Shown here: piece by piece, positions 35,615 through 44,385 of the stretch
Layout: every line of letters starts with the position of its first letter
Numbering within the stretch: the first letter of the stretch is position 1
DNA from: JADZAA01 sp039810485
Lineage (GTDB): Bacteria; Bacteroidota; Ignavibacteria; Kapaibacteriales; UBA961
NCBI GenBank assembly: GCA_039810485.1
Contig: JBDHXA010000009.1
Span: 1-47,757 of the forward strand
Direction of reading: 5' to 3'
Length of the DNA stretch: 47,757 nucleotides
Notes under the pieces: model-generated
What the model saw: only the letters and a program-made list of their open reading frames with translations
What the model was told of the DNA's origin: nothing
Database searches by the model: none
Translations under genes and position numbers: made by a program

Positions 35615-36916
35615 TTAATTCTTCTCCATTAAGAAAAGGTATTCCAAGTATTTTCGTTCACTATTTAACCACTCGTTTGTCCAACGCATTTATCCCATTA
35701 CGTTTTTCTTGTAGTCAATTTCTACTACACGAACTATATTTCCTGCAGAATTGATAATGTCAAAAATATCTTCTCTTGTGGCTCTACCTCCTGAACCGTA
35801 TGACAATTAAATGTATTTTGAATTAGTTTGATGAATTAATTTTTGAGCCCACTCCGAAAAGGTATTTTATGAAAACTGCAGACGAAAGATTCGCTTTTTT
35901 TCATAAAAACATATCTTCTAAGAGCTAAAAAAGTCGCTTTTTTGCCGTTTTTCTCTTATATAATGAGTAAAAACTGTACTTTTTCACTATGCTTTCTTTG
36001 ATTTGATATATTAACCGACTTTTCGGAGTGGGCTCATTTTTATATTGCCTGCATAGCTATAAAATGCCCGTTATCATCTTTTCTGAGTTCTTCAAAAATA
36101 GATGCAGCAACTACGTCACGCGAATCCTCTCTTCGATTTACTTTTCCAAATAATTTTGGTTTATTGTTTAGTATTACTGAAGTCCAAATATGATAATAAG
36201 AATTGTAGCAAACCCTGCTTGGTGGCATTTTTTCGTTGTTTGAACCGTATGGCGGATCAAAATATGCTAAGTCGTATTCTCGATTTTGAATGGTGTCAAA
36301 AATATCACCTCTTAGAACTTCATTCTCACGATTGTATTTAGATAATAAGGGAATTTCTAATTTCATATCGTTGTATGAACGTGGCGACCATTCGGCAAGA
36401 TAAGCCGCATAATGCCCTATTGTACTGTCTACCGAATCTAATGCAAGTATTAGGCTTGTAAGTACAATAGATTTATCAACATTGTCTAAATTCTACTTGT
36501 CAATTTCATCTCTAATCGCATCAAGTTTCATTGTGTTGTTTAATTGAAAATGTCTTTTTCGGTGTTAGTATTAGAGAACCACCATAATGTTTAGAAAACC
36601 AACCGTGATAACCTTTGATAGAATTTAGATAATCAATTAGTGGCTTGTATTGTTTTGGTGGTATAGTGTTTAGCAGATAAGTTTTTGCAAAGTTCTCTGA
36701 CCAAACTGAAATGTCATTTCATGTTGTGCTAAAACCTGCTTTTGCAAGCGCTTGGAAAACTCTTGTAGAGCCACTAAATCCATCAAGCACTTTATAAACT
36801 TTTATTTCTGAAATTACATCGAAAATATAAGGCAGGATTTTTGGTTTATAGCCCGCATATTTTATGCCTTCGGTTTTAGGTGTTTATATTCTTGTATTTC
36901 TTAATAAATCAATCAT
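35615..36916 (-). pseudogene. N6-adenine DNA methyltransferase pseudogene, interrupted by MITE copy 2
   Basis: Reading the minus strand from the ATG at 36916 gives a D12-like m6A methyltransferase in the order KYAGYKPKILPYI, DGFSGSTRVFQALAKAGF (SAM-binding motif I), NDISVWSENFAKTYL, then IVLTSLILALDSVDSTIGHY, AYFDPPYGSNNEK (catalytic DPPY), and, across the MITE, SYGSGGRATREDIFDIINSAG, IDYKKN and MRWTNEWL. It is dead: in-frame stops follow NTRI, FSTT, DEIDK (TAG at 36493-36495), AMQAI, SKYI and KNVMG, and there is a frameshift near 36535. The start overlaps the end of the upstream reading frame by ATGA, the usual tight pairing of a type II system. Confidence 0.88.
35845..36035 (+). mobile_element. 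MITE-like element, copy 2 (191 bp), inside the methyltransferase pseudogene
   Basis: Same 17-bp terminal inverted repeats as copy 1 and a similar interior in the same orientation, by eye roughly 80-85% alike. It is flanked on both sides by ATTTTT (35839-35844 and 36036-36041), a 6-bp target duplication. Deleting the element and one duplication copy rejoins the methyltransferase frame exactly (AMQAI-stop-KLIHQTNSKYI). It has no coding capacity. Confidence 0.9.
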
Positions 36917-37848
36917 TTTTTCATTATTAAGTCATCTATCCTTTTTGCAAAATATCTTTTGCTCTTTCGAGCCATTCTTTTGTCGAGTTTAATGCAAAAC
37001 TGAATAACTTAATCAGAGTATAGTTGTGAGAATAATCAATCCAACTACTTCGTTATTCTATCAAAAAATCCGGTTGGGTTTTTTAATAGTGTCTACAAGC
37101 CTCGTTGCAAAACATTTGTAGAGGTTCCACCAAATCTAACTTCACAAATGTAATTATCGTCTTTGTCCACAAACAGAAAAAAAGGTTGTTTTCTGCTTTT
37201 ACCTTGAATTTTATCTCTAAGACTTTCTCCATTACCAGTTTAAACAATTTTTTCCTTTGCTTTAACTACTTTATTATGGTCAAAATCACAATATTACAAC
37301 TCTATTGCTTTTTCGCTCTAAAATAAAGACATCAAGTTTATATTAGGAGAATCGTTAAAAGTATCTGAACTGAATAGCTCTTTTATTATCTGTTTGCTTG
37401 TAATTTGTTTGTCATCGATTCAATTGATTTGTTCTCCTATATAGGGAAACAATTTTTGGTTGCTGTCAGTTGAAAGTTGCAAGAGAACGTCATCGTATGC
37501 TTTCAAACTAATAAGGAATTCCTATTTGGTTAATTCGTTTATGATTTCAATGTCTTCTTCGCGCTCTTTTACTTGAAACAAGTCATTGCCAACGTGAATA
37601 GATTTGAAGTCATACACAAATTGATTGATGAACTCAGCAATGTGTTTCTGCTAAATCTCCGTGCGTTTTTACCCACAAGTTGCATTCAGAAAATGTTATT
37701 CAATGTGTTTGTGACCAAATATCTTTGTTTTTCTGCTATAAGTTTAGATATTTATTTGAAATCTAAGTCTGAATTTGTTTTCTTTATTTTTGCTTATGTT
37801 TATTTGTCTTAGTCTTTTTTTTTGTTTTTGTTGTATTTTAACAGCCAT
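36913..37848 (-). pseudogene. Probable type II restriction endonuclease pseudogene
   Basis: From the ATG at 37848 (MAVKIQQKQKKRLRQ) a single frame of exactly 312 codons runs to the TGA that overlaps the methyltransferase start. It has 13 internal stops (TAA, TAG and TGA) but, as I read it, no frameshift. Protein-like segments include FVYDFKSIHVGNDLFQVKER, FLISLKAYDDVLLQLSTDSN, KQITSKQIIKELFSSDTFND and FLFVDKDDNYICEVRFGGTS. Position directly upstream of the methyltransferase, with ATGA overlap, suggests the cognate endonuclease. I cannot name its family, so the product is inference; that it is a broken gene is well supported. Confidence 0.68.
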
Positions 37849-37914
37849 ATTTTTTGGCTGAACATTCACTGCTTAATTACATGCATCACATAGATATTCC
37901 AAACAAGAAAAAAA

Positions 37915-38181
37915 TTAAAGCTCGCCGAAACCATTCTCAAACAAGGCGGACAATTCATCAAATGCCATTTGTTCATCTTCTCCGTCTATTCGAACAAGCA
38001 ATTCGCTTCCCTGCTCCGCAGCAAGCGTCATCACGCCAATAATACTTTTTGCATTGATTCCATAACCATCGCGCTCGATATAAATATCCGATTTATACTT
38101 TGCGGCAAGTTTTACCAGCATTGCTGCCGGTCGCGTATGCAATCCGGCTCGGTTTCGAATTATCAGGCGTTGCTCTATCAT
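37915..38181 (-). CDS. ptsH: Phosphocarrier protein HPr
   Basis: This small protein (88 residues) is the HPr of the phosphotransferase system or a regulatory relative. The active-site histidine His15 lies in NRAGLHTRPAA, and the regulatory serine Ser46 in NAKSIIGVMTLAA, so it can in principle be phosphorylated by both EI and HPr kinase. It ends ELSALFENGFGEL, the usual C-terminal helix. No EI, EII or HPr kinase gene is next to it. It lies 253 bases downstream of the PorU-like gene on the same strand. Confidence 0.95.
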   Translation of the reverse strand: MIEQRLIIRNRAGLHTRPAAMLVKLAAKYKSDIYIERDGYGINAKSIIGVMTLAAEQGSELLVRIDGEDEQMAFDELSALFENGFGEL

Positions 38182-38434
38182 AGATTAGTTTTTAATTATT
38201 TCAGATGAAGAAATTTTAAATTTTAACGTCGAAAAAATGTAATAGAACTGCGAAAATAAACAGAAGGTTTTTAAGTATACCACAACGCATTATATTGCTT
38301 AACACTTAACTGTAAAATTCAATTTTACATATTAAATAGTTGTTTACAGCAATTATAACACATTGTTTACAAGATTTAATTGTAAAGTTTTGCACATATA
38401 AAGATAATTGCAAGTCCTCAACAACTGTCTATAA

Positions 38435-41400
38435 TCAGCGAATTATTATCAGTCGGCCTGTTTGCGGTTTGATATACGTATCTGCTTTGATATCAAGCGC
38501 AAAAATATATACGCCGGTTGGAACATTGTCGCCATTTTCATCGCTCCCATCCCATGCTATCTCGTTCATTCCTATTCGGGCAACACTCGATAATGTTCTA
38601 ATTTTTCGTCCTTGCTGATTAAAGATATTGACAGTTACGGGAGCGTCTTGCATTTGTCCTTTGTAGCGATAGCGTATCTTGCCTATAGAATTTATCGGAT
38701 GCGGAACAATAGATATTTCGCTAACACTGCCGTTCAGCACGACGTTGAGAGTTAAACGCAATGTATCGCGATTAGCAGTCGCGTCTTGGGCAATAACAGT
38801 AAGCAAATTATCGCCTATCTCTAATGTCTTGCGCGAAAGGAATGAAAGACGTGCGCGCGCTGTCGTTCCATTGTTGATGTGAGAAAATGACACATTGCTC
38901 GTATTAGTATCTGGTTGTAAAAATCTGTTTAAACGCACGCGAAGATTTGCAGAATCTATCGGCAGTCGAGAATTGTCATGCACTATAATATCAAAGTGAG
39001 TTTCCGGCGCTACAACGTCGCCGTTTGCAATGCTAACGCTATCGGCAAACACCTCAACATAAGGAGGAATTGAATCTTCAACAACTCGGAGTTGGAGGTA
39101 GCGATTATTATTAAATTTATAAAGTTCGTCAGAGCTTCCAGACGGATCTGCAACCCCATATATCCCATTAACATTACTTGCTTCATCTGTGGAAATGCTG
39201 TTAGATATTTTTATTTCTTCATCGGGTGCAAGCGGTGGAATAGCAAGCTGCGCTTCTTGCATAATCCCCAATCCTGTAAGGGGTTGCATTTTTACCGCAA
39301 GCACGGCAGCATTAGATATAGAGCGACGGGCGATATTTTTAACAGTAAATGAATACGTTGCAGTATCTCCGCGTAAAACTTTTTCGGGAACAATGGTTGC
39401 GTTAGATAGCAAAGCAAATTCGGGTGCTGGCGTAAACGAGATGTTCCATTCCTTTAATATCGGACTTACGTGCGGTTGTGATCTTTCAAAATCTGTTGTA
39501 AAATAGAGATAAGGATATTCAGTTGCTGAAATGGTGTCTAACAGTAAATCTGCTGAAGAATGTATTTCTGCCAAAATATCATCTTGTCCTAAATTACTTT
39601 TTCGTCCCATGAGTTGAATATTTGCAAAACAGCTGCTATCAGGCAAACTAAGATCAATATGCGCCAAGCTCCATTGTTTGGCAGGGCCGAAAATCGGCGA
39701 AACGGCAGCGCCTTTTTTTTCATAATATACAAGAGTATCGAAAAGCACTAATGAATCTGGCCTGGCGCCCCACATTTCATGAGCCGAGCCGATTGCACCG
39801 CCCTTTACTCCAACCATGACATAACCGGATGCCAATCTATGTTCGTCTATTGGGCTTCCATTTGGATAATATTTACCAAGGAGTATTGAATCGGTTAAAA
39901 CAGCTCCGTAACTGCGCATGGCAGCCAAAAACGAAGCTGTATCGCCATCTTTTCCGGGTTGTGCAATAGCAAACCCTCGAAATCCAGCATCGCACACACT
40001 AATGACAACAATATCACCATTAGCCACCGAATCACGCAGATATCGTACAATTGCATCAGTATTTCCCATGCGCGCCGCCTCCCATTCGGGCGGAGCAAAT
40101 CCCCAATAATCACGGAACTTGCCTATTGAATCAAAAGGAGTAAGATGCACAATGCTAAAACTTGCCATGTCGGTATGTTCTATGTATTCTCGTCCGCCGA
40201 CTATTATGCGGCCATAACGAAACTTCGTATTATCATAACCATTGCGAGAAATAGAAACAATAGGGACTTTCTTTGTCGAAAGTATAACGCCATCTTCATC
40301 ATCAGAATAATGCAAATTATTCATATCAGCATATTTCCAAGAGCTGCTCAAATACTGCCTCACAGTTGCTTTATCTGTTAGTTTTTCAGAAGAAGCATAA
40401 AACGGTATGTAAAGCCACGCGCTTGGATTCGATGTTTCCACGTTTACAGTTCGGGTGCGAAGAATATATTCTTCATCAATTTGCAATGATGTTTCTGATG
40501 GTTTCCACTCAATAAACGCTTCATGAACTTTTATAGAATTGTTAGTCGCAACAGCAGAGTCCGAAGCAAGAAGCGCAGTCATTTCTTTGTTCCACAGCTC
40601 GCACTCATATCTCAATTCTGCCGGATTTTCTGGGCGCGCAAACCTGAAAGTCGGGTTGCTCGCAGTAACATTCCATAAAGGCAGCGGATCGAGCGGCTGA
40701 ACGCCACCTGTCAGAACATCAAATGCAGTCCGATAGCTATTTACGCCACGTTTCCCTTCAACAACCGACTTTTCAGTGTTAATTTCAATTATTATTTCGT
40801 GTCTGCCTGGTTTTTTATCTGTTTTCAAATTAAATTCTACCGACATTAAAGCGCACATATATTGCACGGTTGTCTCAAGAGTATCTGTTCGCCCATTATA
40901 GCGATGCAAAACGCGAACAGAAGCAACTGTATCCAGATATGTTCCAACATTGCGTATGACAATTCGCAAAGTTGCAGAAGAATCTGTCTCTTTAATAAAC
41001 GGTGAGCCATCGAGCGCCTCAATATGAACATCGTCATCATTAATATACAGATCTGGAATGCTGTCAAGGACAAACCGAGTGAGCGGGTCGCCGATGAGCG
41101 AATATTGCTGCTGGGCAACTCGATATTCAGGATTAAATCCCAATCTGCCTTTTGCAGCATACAATAAATCGCCCAAACGCCGCGTGCCGCGTTGCAGCGA
41201 TTGGAATAGATTATAATTAACAAATTTATCTATATCTACAACACCGGTGCCTGTATTGCCAAAAGCGGCAATAGATCCTTTGTCTTTTGCTAAAACATAT
41301 CCCTCATTTCTACATTCTGAGAATGGATTAGCAAATGCTCCTGTTTGGCATGCAAATGTTGCCAGCACATTGTATCTTCCACGATTGATCAGAGTATTGA

Positions 41401-44236
41401 CCTGCCAGCCATCAACATCAAACACCTCTGGCGCGCCGTGCCCCCAAAAATTCAGCCAAGCAGCGCCTTTATTTACTTCGTTTCTAACTGTAGTTGCAAG
41501 AAACTGGTCTACAGCGCCATCAGAATTCCGTCTAATTCTGACAGAATCAATACAGACAGGCGGTTCAAGTATTGTTTCTCGCGCATAGTCAAAAATATTG
41601 TAAAACTCTTCTTGCTGACCTGCGCCGTCACCGCCGGAAAGAAAGAAAAAATTTCGCATCCATGGGCGCGCCGATAATGTATCATATTCGATTAGCTTAT
41701 CTACAATGTAATTTGCATCCACGGCGCTATGAACAGGCAGCCGGCCTACGATGACGTCATATTGCTTTTCATCGTTAAGTGAGCCATACCAAAAATCCGA
41801 GACCGGAAAGCCGTGGCTGGGCACAAAATCAATTTGATTAGAATTTGGCAGCAAATGAAGAGGATCCCAGCTTGCATCACCAAAAAGAATCAGATATGCA
41901 GGCGGTCTGTTTCTCTTTGATGATAAAAATTGTAAATATCTTTTGATAGCGTCCGGCGTTTTTTTACCAAATGAAAACTCATTGTAAATATCGTCGGTGT
42001 TTGCTGTTGCCACACTGTAACCCTGAGATCTTCTATACGCAGCAAGATGATTTGCCGCCTGCTCAAAATCAGGATGGGTTACTATGATTACATCAGCATC
42101 TGCCGGTTTGCTTCTCAGCGAAGATTTGTGAACCAGCGACAATGCTGCTCGCTCAATTGTAGATTCATCGGTCATTAAAAGAGGCATCGCCTCGCCGGAT
42201 GCCAAAGACAAATTAGCGCGAAAGCTCCTGCCATTGCTATTTTGATAGAAACTGTCGACCGAAGCAGCCGAAGCTGATATCTTTTCACGCAAAGAGCCGA
42301 CAGCATTTTTGAGCAATATGCAAGCCCACGCTCCTCCATTAGGAATATCTACAGAAGCTCCTTGATCTACAAAGAACACTTTTACCGAAGCCGGAAATTG
42401 ATCGGGCGAACGAAACGCTGCTGAAATACCTGTGCCATCCGGCAAAGTTTTAAGAAAATTTGCGGCGGTGTCAATTCTCGTTTTGAATATGCGGGCAAGT
42501 CGGCTTCCGTCAGGCAGTGCCGCAACAATCACCAATCCTCCGTCGGCATTGATAACCGTTGAATCGTTAGCCGTTGCAGAGCAATCGCCTGTTGCAGACG
42601 CGCCTGCAGCTAAAAATGTTCCTGACGCAGCGCGAATAGCGGCATAATTTCCTGACAGCGTGTCAAGAGCAATAACTTTTGAAGAAGTAAAGCCCGGCAC
42701 TGAAAGCTGAGAAGATGTAAAACGCCGAGGCACTGAAAAATCTGCATTACCTTTGACTGCCAGCGGGCGAACGCTGCCGGTAATTGTAAAATAATCAACG
42801 CCAAGCGCCGATTGCCCTTGCGCTCTAACACGTTCATTGACAATAGAAAGCGTATTCGCGCCTGAAAGAAGCAACGATGACGAAATATTGCCGCTCAAAT
42901 AATAATAATCGAATGCTGAGGCATCTTGACTAACAATTTGACCGCCATTTGCATTGAGTTTTACGCGATAATCAACACTAGATCCCGAATTGGCCGAATA
43001 TGTATAATATTTAACATTTACCGTCAGATTGTTATCACTTGCAGAAAATGGCAATAAAGGCACAACGCAACGCAAAGTGTTGTTGTAATCTTCAGTCAGC
43101 AGCATTTTCCAAATAAAACCTTTACCAAAAGAAAAATTTTCAGAATTATAGGAAGAGTTTCCCGGCGACCCAACCAATGCACCCCAATTAAAATCATGAT
43201 CTTCTTCAATGTGCAAATTAATATCAACAGCTTTTATAATTTCTTTAGCATCAACTTGTTGCATGGGCTTCAGCCGATTTGCCGACATCTGGCTGTCAAG
43301 CGTTAGGAAGAATGGCTCCCGGTCTGTAATATAATCGTAATATGTTGTATCGCCTATAGTTCTTCGACCTGCAAAATAAAATGTGTCAGCAGCTGTCAGC
43401 GCGCCGTCGTCATCAATTACAGCCATCGCATACGAGTGCCCTTGATGAAGCAGCTCTAATTGCGCCGTCGGTTTACTTCTCCACTCTGGATATGCAGCTA
43501 TAATATCAGCGCCAGTAAACATTGCCGCGCCATCACGTGTAGTGTATAACTTTAAGTAAGTTTGATCTTCATTATACCAATCGTTAAAAGCCAGTTTTTT
43601 TTCGGCAGATTTATTATTTTTTTTATCAGATGTAAGTATAAGCTGCGAAGGGTTCACAACGTCGGCAAAGAAAGGAATATCAACATTGCTTATTGCTGCG
43701 GTCTGAGGAATAATTTGCTTGCTAAATCGAATATTTACAACACCGCTTTCAATATAAGATAGTTCGGTTGTTAATGAATTATAGCTAAACGGCTGCACAA
43801 TAACTTCTGCAAGAGGCGCTCCGCGTCTGCTCCCAACATACCTAATGGATGCAGTGGGTTGCAAGCTTCTTCCAGAATATGCTTGCTTAGATTTTGCAGC
43901 ATCAAATTCAACGGAAGCAAGTTTAATTTTGCCAAGAGATTTTGTAGATGCTGCATTCAATAATACTGACTGTTCGCTCTCGTCTGGCACAGCCAAAAGA
44001 AAGTGCAGGTTGTCCGCCAATGGAAAACCTAAGGTAAAATTATGGGCGGCATATTGTGATGACAATGTTGCTCGCGACAATCCTTCGGCATTTTCAATTT
44101 TACACCGAAGCGATTCCCATGAAATGATCACGCCGCCTGCATCTTGTTTTACAACAATTTGTTGTGCAAACAATTGCGTTGCAAATCCGGCTGTTGCAGC
44201 AAGAACAATCAAAAATCTATTTAATCGCACATTCAT
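38435..44236 (-). CDS. porU: PorU-like C25 (gingipain-type) peptidase, T9SS-associated, with ILEI-like domain
   Basis: A very large secreted protein of 1933 residues. A signal peptide (1-24, ending LFAQ) is followed by a long N-terminal region and a C25 domain (about 710-1055) with catalytic His933 (NFWGHGAPEV) and Cys963 (ATFACQTGAFANP). After a beta-sandwich region, residues about 1310-1490 resemble an ILEI/FAM3 domain: GRIIVGGREYIEHTD, DGDTASFLAAMRSYGAVL, VMVGVKGGAIGSAHEMWG. A CARDB-like module (about 1610-1720) precedes a FlgD/CTD-like end (about 1840-1933, ending PQTGRLIIIR). PorU is the T9SS sortase that removes the sorting tail and attaches cargo; P. gingivalis PorU is near 1160 residues, so this one is much longer. 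It may equally be a gingipain-like protease. Confidence 0.85.
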   Translation of the reverse strand: MNVRLNRFLIVLAATAGFATQLFAQQIVVKQDAGGVIISWESLRCKIENAEGLSRATLSSQYAAHNFTLGFPLADNLHFLLAVPDESEQSVLLNAASTKSLGKIKLASVEFDAAKSKQAYSGRSLQPTASIRYVGSRRGAPLAEVIVQPFSYNSLTTELSYIESGVVNIRFSKQIIPQTAAISNVDIPFFADVVNPSQLILTSDKKNNKSAEKKLAFNDWYNEDQTYLKLYTTRDGAAMFTGADIIAAYPEWRSKPTAQLELLHQGHSYAMAVIDDDGALTAADTFYFAGRRTIGDTTYYDYITDREPFFLTLDSQMSANRLKPMQQVDAKEIIKAVDINLHIEEDHDFNWGALVGSPGNSSYNSENFSFGKGFIWKMLLTEDYNNTLRCVVPLLPFSASDNNLTVNVKYYTYSANSGSSVDYRVKLNANGGQIVSQDASAFDYYYLSGNISSSLLLSGANTLSIVNERVRAQGQSALGVDYFTITGSVRPLAVKGNADFSVPRRFTSSQLSVPGFTSSKVIALDTLSGNYAAIRAASGTFLAAGASATGDCSATANDSTVINADGGLVIVAALPDGSRLARIFKTRIDTAANFLKTLPDGTGISAAFRSPDQFPASVKVFFVDQGASVDIPNGGAWACILLKNAVGSLREKISASAASVDSFYQNSNGRSFRANLSLASGEAMPLLMTDESTIERAALSLVHKSSLRSKPADADVIIVTHPDFEQAANHLAAYRRSQGYSVATANTDDIYNEFSFGKKTPDAIKRYLQFLSSKRNRPPAYLILFGDASWDPLHLLPNSNQIDFVPSHGFPVSDFWYGSLNDEKQYDVIVGRLPVHSAVDANYIVDKLIEYDTLSARPWMRNFFFLSGGDGAGQQEEFYNIFDYARETILEPPVCIDSVRIRRNSDGAVDQFLATTVRNEVNKGAAWLNFWGHGAPEVFDVDGWQVNTLINRGRYNVLATFACQTGAFANPFSECRNEGYVLAKDKGSIAAFGNTGTGVVDIDKFVNYNLFQSLQRGTRRLGDLLYAAKGRLGFNPEYRVAQQQYSLIGDPLTRFVLDSIPDLYINDDDVHIEALDGSPFIKETDSSATLRIVIRNVGTYLDTVASVRVLHRYNGRTDTLETTVQYMCALMSVEFNLKTDKKPGRHEIIIEINTEKSVVEGKRGVNSYRTAFDVLTGGVQPLDPLPLWNVTASNPTFRFARPENPAELRYECELWNKEMTALLASDSAVATNNSIKVHEAFIEWKPSETSLQIDEEYILRTRTVNVETSNPSAWLYIPFYASSEKLTDKATVRQYLSSSWKYADMNNLHYSDDEDGVILSTKKVPIVSISRNGYDNTKFRYGRIIVGGREYIEHTDMASFSIVHLTPFDSIGKFRDYWGFAPPEWEAARMGNTDAIVRYLRDSVANGDIVVISVCDAGFRGFAIAQPGKDGDTASFLAAMRSYGAVLTDSILLGKYYPNGSPIDEHRLASGYVMVGVKGGAIGSAHEMWGARPDSLVLFDTLVYYEKKGAAVSPIFGPAKQWSLAHIDLSLPDSSCFANIQLMGRKSNLGQDDILAEIHSSADLLLDTISATEYPYLYFTTDFERSQPHVSPILKEWNISFTPAPEFALLSNATIVPEKVLRGDTATYSFTVKNIARRSISNAAVLAVKMQPLTGLGIMQEAQLAIPPLAPDEEIKISNSISTDEASNVNGIYGVADPSGSSDELYKFNNNRYLQLRVVEDSIPPYVEVFADSVSIANGDVVAPETHFDIIVHDNSRLPIDSANLRVRLNRFLQPDTNTSNVSFSHINNGTTARARLSFLSRKTLEIGDNLLTVIAQDATANRDTLRLTLNVVLNGSVSEISIVPHPINSIGKIRYRYKGQMQDAPVTVNIFNQQGRKIRTLSSVARIGMNEIAWDGSDENGDNVPTGVYIFALDIKADTYIKPQTGRLIIIR

Positions 44237-44322
44237 TGGCGGTGCCTAAATGTAATTAAAGCAGAGTACGCAACTTTATTGTGTTATACCCTGCATATAA
44301 CGATTTTGTTCTGCTTTTCGCT

Positions 44323-44357
44323 AAAAAAAGCCGCATATATCATTAAATATATGCGGC
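44323..44357 (-). terminator. Rho-independent terminator after the four-TM paralogue
   Basis: Arms GCCGCATATAT (44330-44340) and ATATATGCGGC (44347-44357) pair perfectly; on the minus strand a run of seven T follows. It ends the 44386-45714 transcript before the PorU-like gene. Confidence 0.92.
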
Positions 44358-44385
44358 GTGCAAATTCTAAAAATTCTTAGAACGA

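Noticed and set aside
36040..36366. Intact 108-residue methylase gene
   Set aside because: It is only the open middle part of the longer methyltransferase pseudogene; homologous sequence continues on both sides beyond stops and the MITE.
37573..37812. 79-codon plus-strand ORF
   Set aside because: It is antisense to the endonuclease relic, whose minus-strand translation is more protein-like.
36913..37848. Stop-codon recoding in the endonuclease frame
   Set aside because: All three stop codons occur inside it, while neighbouring genes end normally with the same codons; decay is simpler.
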